Below, piece after piece: positions 1 to 6,545 of a stretch of DNA of 18,249 nt (the first letter of the stretch is position 1; every line of letters starts with the position of its first letter). The translations under genes and the position numbers were made by a program. Under the pieces are notes generated by a model. The model was given only the letters and a program-made list of their open reading frames with translations, had not been told where the DNA came from and did not search any database. The DNA comes from MGNI01 sp964353875 (GTDB lineage: Bacteria > Chloroflexota > Anaerolineae > Anaerolineales > E44-bin32): NCBI GenBank assembly GCA_964353875.1, contig CAYGXU010000064.1:1-18249 (forward strand). Reading direction: 5' to 3'.

Positions 1-1
1 T

Positions 2-190
2 CTTGACCGCGTAAAGAATAGCGGTCGGAGCCAATACCTGACGGTGCTCCCGGTGATTCGTGATGGCCACTGCAACTTCAAAGCAGAGGAAGTTCTCGGC
101 GCTTTCGCCTTGCTCTTCCTGCAAGTCGGATTGAAGGAGGCGGATGCCTTGATGCCCTATATCGAGTCCCTGCCCGAGCCTATGGAATAA
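2..190 (+). CDS. C-terminal end of an unrecognised protein (5' truncated by window edge)
   Basis: An open frame enters from the left edge and runs 62 codons to a TAA at 188-190. It has no internal stop and a protein-like composition: a hydrophobic helix-like stretch (LGAFALLFLQVGL) followed by an acidic, proline-containing tail (ESLPEPME). A 10-bp hairpin sits 20 bases after the stop, which fits a gene end. I do not recognise the family. It does not resemble the C-terminus of CydA, so it is not the missing oxidase subunit I. Only the plus-strand frame is supported, and the start lies outside the window. Confidence 0.5.
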   Translation, partial: LDRVKNSGRSQYLTVLPVIRDGHCNFKAEEVLGAFALLFLQVGLKEADALMPYIESLPEPME

Positions 191-210
191 GCAAGATTTC
201 GCTTTAGGCT

Positions 211-246
211 GGGAGAGGATCAGCCAGATGAAACCAATCCTCTCCC
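211..246 (+). terminator. Perfect 10-bp hairpin after the left-edge gene, no U-tract
   Basis: GGGAGAGGAT at 211-220 pairs perfectly with ATCCTCTCCC at 237-246 around a 16-base loop, 20 bases after the stop of the left-edge gene. The position suits a terminator or a 3'-end stabiliser. No run of T follows on either strand, so it is not a classical intrinsic terminator. Confidence 0.45.
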
Positions 247-545
247 TGCAAAAAGGCGTGTATAGGGACCTACATCTTCTGACAAGAGAGATTGCTTCAG
301 GTTCCGCCAACCTGGAGTATGACGCCATTTGTTCGGTCGATCCACATCCCATGACCCACATATCTGGCGGTGAAAATGCGCTTGGCGGAAAGCAGAGGAT
401 TAGGCTATTCAGTCTGTCACCCCCCTCCATCCCCCCATTTGCGTCGGTACAATGAGGTCAACTTCTTCCCTCCCCGCCTCAAGTGAAAACCGGGTGCACA
501 GGATCCAGCCAGAGTCAATAAGTCAAAGCAGATCAATATAGGATG

Positions 546-551
546 TATAAT
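546..551 (+). promoter_or_regulatory. Possible -10 box (TATAAT) upstream of cydB
   Basis: A perfect TATAAT hexamer in the region before cydB. The matching -35 position (about 522-528) is poor. If used, the leader would be about 225 bases and would contain the palindrome at 603-617. Weak evidence alone. Confidence 0.25.
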
Positions 552-602
552 CTCTCCCAAGATCACTTTCCGATCGGTTTTCGTTCCTTTTCCAAGAAAA
601 AC

Positions 603-617
603 CTATTATGATAATAG
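603..617. promoter_or_regulatory. 7-1-7 palindrome, candidate Fur/PerR-type operator
   Basis: CTATTAT-G-ATAATAG is a perfect inverted repeat of 7-base arms around one base. This geometry is that of Fur-superfamily boxes (Fur, PerR, Zur) in Gram-positive bacteria, and the AT-rich core with ATAAT resembles Fur/PerR sites. It overlaps -10-like hexamers (TATTAT, TATGAT, GATAAT), as expected for a repressor site on a promoter. It lies 165 bases before cydB. The regulator and its target are inferred; only the symmetry is seen. Confidence 0.4.
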
Positions 618-781
618 TGGCTTTCTTGTTTAATCGATGATATTGGAATATAGGACAGCAAAGGGAGAAAAAGCCGCTGGGATGCCTGAAGCTGGCGAAA
701 AACGCCACATCGAAAGAAGAAGCACAAGAAGCCGCGCTTTCTGCTTCCGCGACTTAGTAAACCATTGGCTGGAGGTGTAGC

Positions 782-1795
782 ATGGATTTAAACACAATCT
801 GGTTCGTTCTTATTGCAGTTCTTTTCACCGGTTTCTTTATTTTAGAGGGATTTGATTACGGTGTAGGCATCCTGCTGCCCTTTTTAAGCAAAGAAGACAA
901 GCAACGTCGCATGGTGATCAACGCCATCGGACCGTTTTGGGATGCAAACGAGGTCTGGTTGATCATCGCTGGTGGCGCAACTTTTGCTGCATTCCCGGAA
1001 TGGTATGCGACGCTCTTCAGTGGCTATTACCTGGCTTTTGTACTTCTTCTCCTGGCTCTGATCGTTCGTGGTGTGGGTTTCGAGTTCCGCAGTAAGGAAG
1101 TTAATCCCGCCTGGCGTAAGACCTGGGACAGCTTGATCTTCGTGGGGAGCCTCATCCCAGCTTTTCTCTTGGGCGTCGCTATGTCGAATCTGCTGCGCGG
1201 ACTGCCCATTGATCAGAACTTCATCTACAGCGGGACTTTCTGGGACCTTTTAAATCCTTTCTCACTCCTGGCCGGCTTGGCTTCGCTTGCAGTTTTCACT
1301 CTGCATGGTGCGATCTTCTTAAGTTTAAAGACCGAGGGGGTCATCGCTGAGCGTGCACTGACCGGCGCCAAACGTCTTTGGCCAGTTACGATCGTACTCC
1401 TTCTGGCTTCTTTGACCTGGGGGTTCTTCGGCACCGACATGGCTGAACGAGTGGGATTGGCCTCGGGAATCCTCCCCCTGGTTTCTATTATTGGAATGCT
1501 GCTCGCAGGCTGGTTTATGTGGAAACACCGATTAGGATGGGCTTTCCTGGGAACTGTGATTGGTATCATCTTTGCCAGCATCACCCTCTTCCGCGGCCTC
1601 TACCCACGTGTCATGGTTTCCAGCTTGAATCCTGAATGGAGCCTGACCATATCCAATGCATCTTCTAGCCCTTATACATTACGGGTGATGACGATTGTTG
1701 CCCTGATCTTCGTCCCCATCGTGCTGGCTTATCAGGGATGGTCCTATTGGATCTTCCGCAAACGCATCCGCCACGACACGCCTTTGGAGTACTAA
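782..1795 (+). CDS. cydB: Cytochrome bd quinol oxidase subunit II
   Basis: Subunit II of the cytochrome bd terminal oxidase, an integral membrane protein that pairs with haem-carrying CydA to reduce oxygen with quinol. The 337-residue length is typical. Family motifs are clear: GFDYGVG at residues 23-29, WDANEVWLI at 53-61, the following GGATFAAFP and Y-rich segment, and RGVGFEFRSK near residue 97. D25 and D54 have the same 29-residue spacing as the conserved aspartates D29 and D58 of the E. coli protein. About eight to nine hydrophobic segments span the chain. The ATG is fixed by GGAGGT at 771-776, five bases upstream. cydD and cydC follow on the same strand. Oddly, no cydA precedes it, although cydA and cydB are usually adjacent and CydB alone binds no haem. 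Identification is secure. Confidence 0.95.
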   Translation: MDLNTIWFVLIAVLFTGFFILEGFDYGVGILLPFLSKEDKQRRMVINAIGPFWDANEVWLIIAGGATFAAFPEWYATLFSGYYLAFVLLLLALIVRGVGFEFRSKEVNPAWRKTWDSLIFVGSLIPAFLLGVAMSNLLRGLPIDQNFIYSGTFWDLLNPFSLLAGLASLAVFTLHGAIFLSLKTEGVIAERALTGAKRLWPVTIVLLLASLTWGFFGTDMAERVGLASGILPLVSIIGMLLAGWFMWKHRLGWAFLGTVIGIIFASITLFRGLYPRVMVSSLNPEWSLTISNASSSPYTLRVMTIVALIFVPIVLAYQGWSYWIFRKRIRHDTPLEY

Positions 1796-1875
1796 AAAGC
1801 AGTCGGATTGCCTGTGGATCCGCAGTAAACGTAGCCGGCTGGAATAATGGCAATGCGAAGATCACATCATCGATG

Positions 1876-1917
1876 AGGAGAGATAGGGCGCACGCCAACT
1901 CGCGCCCTATCTCTCCT
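1876..1917 (+). terminator. Perfect 16-bp hairpin between cydB and cydD
   Basis: AGGAGAGATAGGGCGC at 1876-1891 pairs perfectly with GCGCCCTATCTCTCCT at 1902-1917 around a 10-base loop; two further G-U pairs can extend the stem in RNA. It lies 80 bases after the cydB stop and ends 17 bases before the cydD start. Only TT follows, so it is not a standard intrinsic terminator. It could attenuate read-through, protect the cydB mRNA 3' end, or be a protein-binding site. Confidence 0.55.
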
Positions 1918-1934
1918 TGAGGCAAATTCCTCCT

Positions 1935-3767
1935 ATGTCACTTGAATTCACCACAGGAGTGAGCAGCGATTCGCCTGCATCCCTTGCTGTCAGCCGCTCC
2001 ATGAATCTCGATCGTCGGCTGCTGCGACAGGCTTTCCAACTCCCCTGGCCTCTTTCCCTGACGATTACGCTTGCTTTCCTCGCTGGTATTTGCCTGGTCC
2101 TACAGGCCTATCTCCTTAGCAGAACCATCCATCAAGTCTTTCTTGAAGGTCAGGCTTTGAGGGATGTCATCCCCCTCCTCACTGGTTATCTCAGCCTGGC
2201 CATCCTGCGCGCCGCGCTGACTTGGGGAAGTGAGGCCACGGCTCAGCATCTTGCCACCCAACTTAAGGGGAGCTTACGCAAGAAACTTTTGGGGCACCTT
2301 CTCTCGTTAGGTCCGCGCTTCATACGGCAGGAGCGGACCGGCGAACTGGTCTCAACTGCTTTCGAGGGCATTGAAGCCCTGGAGGTCTATTTCAGCCAAT
2401 ACCTTCCCCAGCTTGCATTGGCTGCATTGGTGCCGCTCTCCTTTCTGGCATTTGTCTTCCCCCTTGACCCGACCACTGCCCTGGTGCTACTCTTCACCGC
2501 CCCCCTCATCCCATTTTTCATGATCCTGATTGGAAGCACCACCATCACCTTCGCCCAGCGACAATGGACCGCCTTGAGCCGCATGAGCGCCTTTTTCTTG
2601 GACGTAATTCAGGGGCTAACCACTTTGAAGATCCTCGGACGCAGCCGGGACCAGATATCGCTGATCGCCCAAATCAGTGACCACTTCCGTGAGCGCACTA
2701 TGAATGTGCTCAAGATCGCCTTTCTTTCCGCGTTGGTACTCGAGCTAGTCGCCACGATCAGCACTGCCATAGTGGCGGTGGAGATCGGGCTACGACTGCT
2801 CTATGGCCGACTATCGTTCGATCAGGCGCTCTTCATGTTGCTCCTGGTTCCTGAGTTCTACCTGCCTCTGCGCTCATTGGGTGCTCGCTTCCACATGGGC
2901 GCCGTAGGCGCTGCCGCTGCCAGGCGCATCTTCGAGATTCTCGAAACGAAATCCGCCCAATCTGAGCCTTCCCCCTCATATTCTATCAGCGCTCATCCTA
3001 ACATCCGTTTCGATCGGGTCGGCTATCAATACCCTCAGAGATACGCGCCTGCAGTGCATGAGATTAGTTTCACCCTCGCACCCGGTGAGAAGATCGCCCT
3101 TGTCGGGCCGAGCGGCTGCGGCAAGAGCACGGTCGCTGACCTGCTGATGGGTTTCCTATATCCAACTCAGGGCAAGATTCTCGTAGATGATCACCCTCTG
3201 GAGCATCTCGACCTGTCCACCTGGCGCTCAAGGCTATCCTGGGTCGCTCAGCAACCCTACCTTTTCAACACCTCTATCTTGGAGAACATCCGCTTGTCTT
3301 ATCCGGAGGCAGGATTCTCCGAGATTCAGCATGCCGCCCGCCTGGCACAGGCGGAGGAGTTCATCCAAAAGCTTCCCCAGGGGTATGAAACTCTGATCGG
3401 CGAGCGCGGACATCGTCTCAGTGGCGGGGAAGCACAACGTCTGGCTCTGGCGCGCGCCTTCCTCAAAGACTCCCCTATATTAATCCTGGACGAAGCGACT
3501 GCTGACCTGGACCCGGAGAACGAAGCCCTTATCCATGAAGCGCTTTCCCATCTGTTGCACAATCGCTCCGTTTTTATGATCGCCCATCGTCTGGGCACGG
3601 TTTTCGATGCCGACCGAATCTTGGTGATGGGTAGCGGGCAGATCCTCGAAGCGGGCACCCATGAGGAACTCTTGGTCAGGAATGGTCTTTATGCCAGGCT
3701 GGTCGCCACCTACCGAGGCGCGATCAACCAAATCGACCAGGCTTTGCCATCGGAGGGGCGCGGATGA
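1935..3767 (+). CDS. cydD: CydD half-transporter (ABC exporter for cytochrome bd assembly)
   Basis: One half of the heterodimeric CydDC ABC exporter of the inner membrane, needed for cytochrome bd assembly. It has been described as a cysteine/glutathione exporter and more recently linked to haem. From ATG 1935 it has 610 residues: about six membrane helices, then an ATPase domain with Walker A GPSGCGKST at 391-399, signature LSGGE at 495-499, Walker B ILILDE ending at D519-E520, and the switch histidine H551. The frame extends upstream to a TTG at 1917, but that codon lies at the end of the hairpin stem. ATG 1935 has GAGG at 1919-1922, 12 bases upstream, so start choice is moderately sure. 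It follows cydB and overlaps cydC by 4 bases, which fixes it as CydD rather than another type-IV exporter. Confidence 0.9.
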   Translation: MSLEFTTGVSSDSPASLAVSRSMNLDRRLLRQAFQLPWPLSLTITLAFLAGICLVLQAYLLSRTIHQVFLEGQALRDVIPLLTGYLSLAILRAALTWGSEATAQHLATQLKGSLRKKLLGHLLSLGPRFIRQERTGELVSTAFEGIEALEVYFSQYLPQLALAALVPLSFLAFVFPLDPTTALVLLFTAPLIPFFMILIGSTTITFAQRQWTALSRMSAFFLDVIQGLTTLKILGRSRDQISLIAQISDHFRERTMNVLKIAFLSALVLELVATISTAIVAVEIGLRLLYGRLSFDQALFMLLLVPEFYLPLRSLGARFHMGAVGAAAARRIFEILETKSAQSEPSPSYSISAHPNIRFDRVGYQYPQRYAPAVHEISFTLAPGEKIALVGPSGCGKSTVADLLMGFLYPTQGKILVDDHPLEHLDLSTWRSRLSWVAQQPYLFNTSILENIRLSYPEAGFSEIQHAARLAQAEEFIQKLPQGYETLIGERGHRLSGGEAQRLALARAFLKDSPILILDEATADLDPENEALIHEALSHLLHNRSVFMIAHRLGTVFDADRILVMGSGQILEAGTHEELLVRNGLYARLVATYRGAINQIDQALPSEGRG

Positions 3768-5536
3768 AAGGGACTTTCTGGCGACTGGTGCGACTGGTCC
3801 TGCCCTACTGGCCTCGAATGGCGCTCGCCATCTTGCTGGGTGCTGCCACCATTGGCAGCAGCCTGGGGCTGCTCTCCGCCTCAGCCTTCATCATCGCCAT
3901 GGCTGCTCTTCAACCCTCGATTTCCGAGCTCCAAGTGGCCATCGTGGGCGTGCGCTTTTTCGGGATCGCACGCGGGCTGTTCCGCTACACTGAACGTTAC
4001 GTCTCGCACCAGACGACCTTCCGCTTGCTGGCAGGGTTGCGGGTCTGGTTTTACGAGCGATTGGAGCCGCTCGCCCCAGCTCGTTTGTTGCCCTATCAAA
4101 GCGCGGATCTGTTCACCCGCATAGTATCGGATATCGAGACCTTGGAGCAGTTTTTCTTACGAGTGTTGGCGCCACCTCTTGTAGCCATTTTGGTTTCGGT
4201 CTTGACCTGGCTCCTGCTCGCACATTTCAACATCACTTTGGGCTGGATCATGATCCTGGGCTTGGTCATCGTTGGAGCCATGCTGCCTTCCATGAATTTT
4301 GTATTGAACGGACAAATCGGAAAACGAGTCGTTGAAGCCCGGGCAAGATTGCAGACGGCATTAACGGATACCCTTCAGGGTGCCGCCGATCTGCTCATCC
4401 TTGGTGCCGAGAAACGCCATCTGCATTTCACCGCTCAGGTCAATTGCTATTTTCTTGGATTACAGTCTCGGCTGATGAGGAGAGAAGCCCTGGCGAATTC
4501 GCTCTGTAGTCTTTTTACCCATCTCACTCTCCTCGCCCTGATTTTTTACGCCATCCCATTGGTCGTCAATGACACATTGACTGGGGTCGACTTGACCATC
4601 CTGACTCTGGCTGCTTTGGCAAGTTTTGAAGCCGTACTTCCCCTCTCGGCTGCTTTTCAAAACCTGGGGAAGAGTCTGACCTCAGCCGAACGGCTTTTCG
4701 AGATTATCGATGCCGAAGCCGAGGTGAGTGAACCCATTTCAGCATTTCCGCACCCAAGCAGCTTCGATCTCCAGGCGGAGGGGCTCTCCTTTCGTTACGA
4801 AGCAGATGCTCCTTTCGCCTTGGATAACTTCAGTTTCCGGCTACGAGAAGGCGGTTGTTTGGCCATTGTTGGACCCAGCGGGGCCGGTAAGTCCACGCTG
4901 GTTAACCTTCTTCTTCGTTTCTGGGAGGTGAAACAGGGACGGATCCTGCTCGGTGGGAAGGACCTGCGCCAATATCGCAGCCGTGACGTACGTTCCTGGA
5001 TGGCGGTCCTCTCCCAGCATACACAGCTTTTCAACGGGACGATCAGGGAGAACCTTTTACTCGCCCGACCAGGGGCAAGTGGGGAGACTCTGGAGATGGC
5101 AGCACGCAGGGCGCAAATCCACAAGTTCATCCATGGCCTGCCCGAGGCGTATGAGACCTGGATCGGGGAAGGCGGTTTGCTCTTGAGCGCAGGGGAGCGC
5201 CAACGACTTGCACTGGCGCGCACCCTGCTTCAGGAAGCCCCAATCCTGATTCTGGATGAACCCAATGCTAACCTGGATGCGCTCACGGAAAGGGCGCTCT
5301 TCGAGGCCTTGCGTCCGGTCATGCAAGAGCGGACGACGCTCATCATCAGCCACCGCCTGGTAGCGATGGAGATGGCGGACGAAATCCTGGTGTTGCATCG
5401 AGGGCAGGTGAAAGAACGCGGCACTCACCAGGACTTAATCCAAGCACGAGGCTATTACCACCGGATGTGGGACTTACAGATGCAATCCGATCTGGTCGAG
5501 AGGATGCCCTCGATCTCATACTCAGATACGAGGTAG
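3764..5536 (+). CDS. cydC: CydC half-transporter (ABC exporter for cytochrome bd assembly)
   Basis: Second half of the CydDC exporter, 590 residues, inner membrane. An N-terminal six-helix domain is followed by an ATPase domain: Walker A GPSGAGKST at 370-378, Walker B ILILDE ending at D498-E499, switch histidine H530. The signature is LSAGE (474-478) where CydD has LSGGE, so the two ATP sites are probably unequal. The ATG overlaps the cydD stop (ATGA), implying translational coupling and one-to-one synthesis. The first cytoplasmic segment is rich in Arg and Trp, and many helix starts match the exporter fold. Assignment as CydC rather than a second CydD rests on gene order and pairing; the exporter family itself is certain. 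Confidence 0.88.
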   Translation: MKGTFWRLVRLVLPYWPRMALAILLGAATIGSSLGLLSASAFIIAMAALQPSISELQVAIVGVRFFGIARGLFRYTERYVSHQTTFRLLAGLRVWFYERLEPLAPARLLPYQSADLFTRIVSDIETLEQFFLRVLAPPLVAILVSVLTWLLLAHFNITLGWIMILGLVIVGAMLPSMNFVLNGQIGKRVVEARARLQTALTDTLQGAADLLILGAEKRHLHFTAQVNCYFLGLQSRLMRREALANSLCSLFTHLTLLALIFYAIPLVVNDTLTGVDLTILTLAALASFEAVLPLSAAFQNLGKSLTSAERLFEIIDAEAEVSEPISAFPHPSSFDLQAEGLSFRYEADAPFALDNFSFRLREGGCLAIVGPSGAGKSTLVNLLLRFWEVKQGRILLGGKDLRQYRSRDVRSWMAVLSQHTQLFNGTIRENLLLARPGASGETLEMAARRAQIHKFIHGLPEAYETWIGEGGLLLSAGERQRLALARTLLQEAPILILDEPNANLDALTERALFEALRPVMQERTTLIISHRLVAMEMADEILVLHRGQVKERGTHQDLIQARGYYHRMWDLQMQSDLVERMPSISYSDTR

Positions 5537-5621
5537 AGAGCGGTTGATAAAATCAGGACAGAAGGCACGCATCGACATGGACACCCATGTTAGATTGACG
5601 ATACAAGTTTGTCCTTCTGCG

Positions 5622-5661
5622 CCCGTTTTGTCCTTCAAGCGCGGCAAGCGAACAAAACGGG
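5622..5661 (+). repeat. 10-bp inverted repeat after cydC
   Basis: CCCGTTTTGT at 5622-5631 is the exact reverse complement of ACAAAACGGG at 5652-5661, with a 20-base loop. It lies 85 bases after cydC and has no U-tract on either strand. It may end the cyd transcript or be a binding site ahead of the next gene. Confidence 0.4.
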
Positions 5662-5780
5662 AAGTCCAATCCAGAGAAGGAATCCAACCGGTCCCCAAAG
5701 GAGATGGAAGTACCTCGACTCCTCCCGTCATCTTGAACGGACTGATTCGGATCAGTGTCGATGTTTTGTCATAATCATTA

Positions 5781-5810
5781 TTGACAATATATTGACTATT
5801 ATGGTACATT
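5781..5810 (+). promoter_or_regulatory. Candidate promoter for the STAY-GREEN homologue
   Basis: A perfect -35 hexamer TTGACA at 5781-5786, an 18-base spacer and TACATT at 5805-5810 (4 of 6 to the -10 consensus), inside a strongly AT-rich block that stands out from its GC-richer surroundings. It lies about 95 bases before the GTG start. This suggests the gene is transcribed independently of cydBDC. Confidence 0.45.
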
Positions 5811-5903
5811 ATGGATGGTAGAGTTTTGCCAGTCCGGAAACAAGATCGTTAGCATTCTGGGTAAGAAACTTCGTCCTACCTCAAAGAGCGAAAGGAGATC
5901 ATC

Positions 5904-6377
5904 GTGAGCCGTTTGCGACCAGAGAAACTACACACAACTTTCTTTCCCACGGTCTCCGCGGATGGGCCGCTCACCCCTCGTCGTTATACCCTCACACACT
6001 CCGATGCCACAGGCGATCTTTTCCTGAACATTGGTAAAGAATACGACAAAGACGCCATTTCGAGCAGGTACACACGCCTCATGCGCGATGAAGTCCTAGC
6101 CGAGTGGTTGGCGGACGAACCAGGACCCGAGTTGCACATCCATTGTCACGTCAGTGGTGGCATCGTTTTCGGCCCTGCTCATTGGCGTTATGTCATCTTC
6201 CAGCAGGAGCTTCCCCTCGTTTTGGAAGCACTTCGCTTTGGAGATCAACGACTCTACGAATCAAATCCTCACCTGGATGAGGCTCCCATCCTGATCCATT
6301 TCCATGCACGCCAAGCCCGCTATAATCATGTAGAGACGTGGGGAAAGCCAAGAGATTACTGTATCGACGAGAATTGA
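5904..6377 (+). CDS. STAY-GREEN family protein (bacterial Mg-dechelatase homologue)
   Basis: A 157-residue soluble protein of the STAY-GREEN family, whose plant members remove magnesium from chlorophyll a to give pheophytin a. Family landmarks: LRPEKLHTTF near the N-terminus, PRRYTLTHSDATGDLFL at 25-41, YTRLMRDEVLAEW at 56-68, LHIHCHVSGG near 80, the ELPLVLEALRFGD segment near 106-118, and the C-terminal HFHARQA and ETWGKP. H32, D34 and D62 match, as I recall, the residues reported as important in the characterised Anaerolineae enzyme. It lacks the plant plastid transit peptide and Cys-rich tail. The GTG start is supported by AAAGGAG at 5891-5897, six bases upstream. It sits downstream of cydBDC and converges with sppA. 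Non-photosynthetic hosts have no chlorophyll to degrade, so the native substrate is unknown. Family assignment is strong; activity is inferred. Confidence 0.9.
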   Translation: MSRLRPEKLHTTFFPTVSADGPLTPRRYTLTHSDATGDLFLNIGKEYDKDAISSRYTRLMRDEVLAEWLADEPGPELHIHCHVSGGIVFGPAHWRYVIFQQELPLVLEALRFGDQRLYESNPHLDEAPILIHFHARQARYNHVETWGKPRDYCIDEN

Positions 6378-6545
6378 CTGGGTTAATAACTGTTCCCTAA
6401 CCTCGTTGAGCACTCCTTGTTTGCACTCCCCAAACACCTCTAGACTTCAGGCAAAGGACAAATGAAAGTTGATCGTACTCCCTTGTGTCTCCTATCCATA
6501 AGTATCAATAAAAACGAAATACGAATCTAATCCAGGGCATACTCC

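Larger units (their letters stand above)
191..781. other. Gene-poor stretch upstream of cydB
   Basis: About 590 bases with no convincing gene. The open frames present (228-455 plus, 523-708 minus) have unnatural composition and no good ribosome-binding site. The region holds the hairpin at 211-246, a TATAAT hexamer at 546-551, the 7-1-7 palindrome at 603-617 and the cydB ribosome-binding site GGAGGT at 771-776. No cydA-like sequence is present. One plus-strand frame, 641-757, lacks a start codon and ends 24 bases before cydB; it could be the decayed end of a former upstream gene, but this is speculation. Confidence 0.6.
5537..5903. other. Intergenic region between cydC and the STAY-GREEN homologue
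   Basis: About 367 bases without a credible gene; short overlapping open frames at 5544-5821 have no ribosome-binding site and no family resemblance. It contains a direct repeat TTTGTCCTTC at 5608-5617 and 5627-5636 (19-base period), a 10-bp inverted repeat at 5622-5661, and an AT-rich block at 5770-5815 with a promoter-like TTGACA. Confidence 0.6.

Noticed and set aside
228..455. 75-codon plus-strand open frame before cydB
   Set aside because: Start lies in the loop of the 211-246 hairpin, composition is unnatural with a proline/serine-rich end, and no family is recognised.
641..757. Start-less frame 24 bases before cydB, possible remnant of cydA
   Set aside because: No CydA motif or membrane helix can be recognised; kept only as a speculation in the cydB finding.
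682..780. 33-codon frame ending just before cydB, possible leader peptide or small oxidase subunit
   Set aside because: The AAGGGAG before it is about 14 bases away, the product is highly basic with no membrane helix as in CydX, and its stop overlaps the cydB ribosome-binding site.
4795..5223. Long antisense frames opposite cydC, uvrA and sppA
   Set aside because: They are arginine/serine-rich complements of well-identified genes in GC-rich codon context, with no ribosome-binding site.
5544..5821. Overlapping short plus-strand frames after cydC
   Set aside because: No ribosome-binding site, low-complexity composition, and they run through the repeats and the promoter region.
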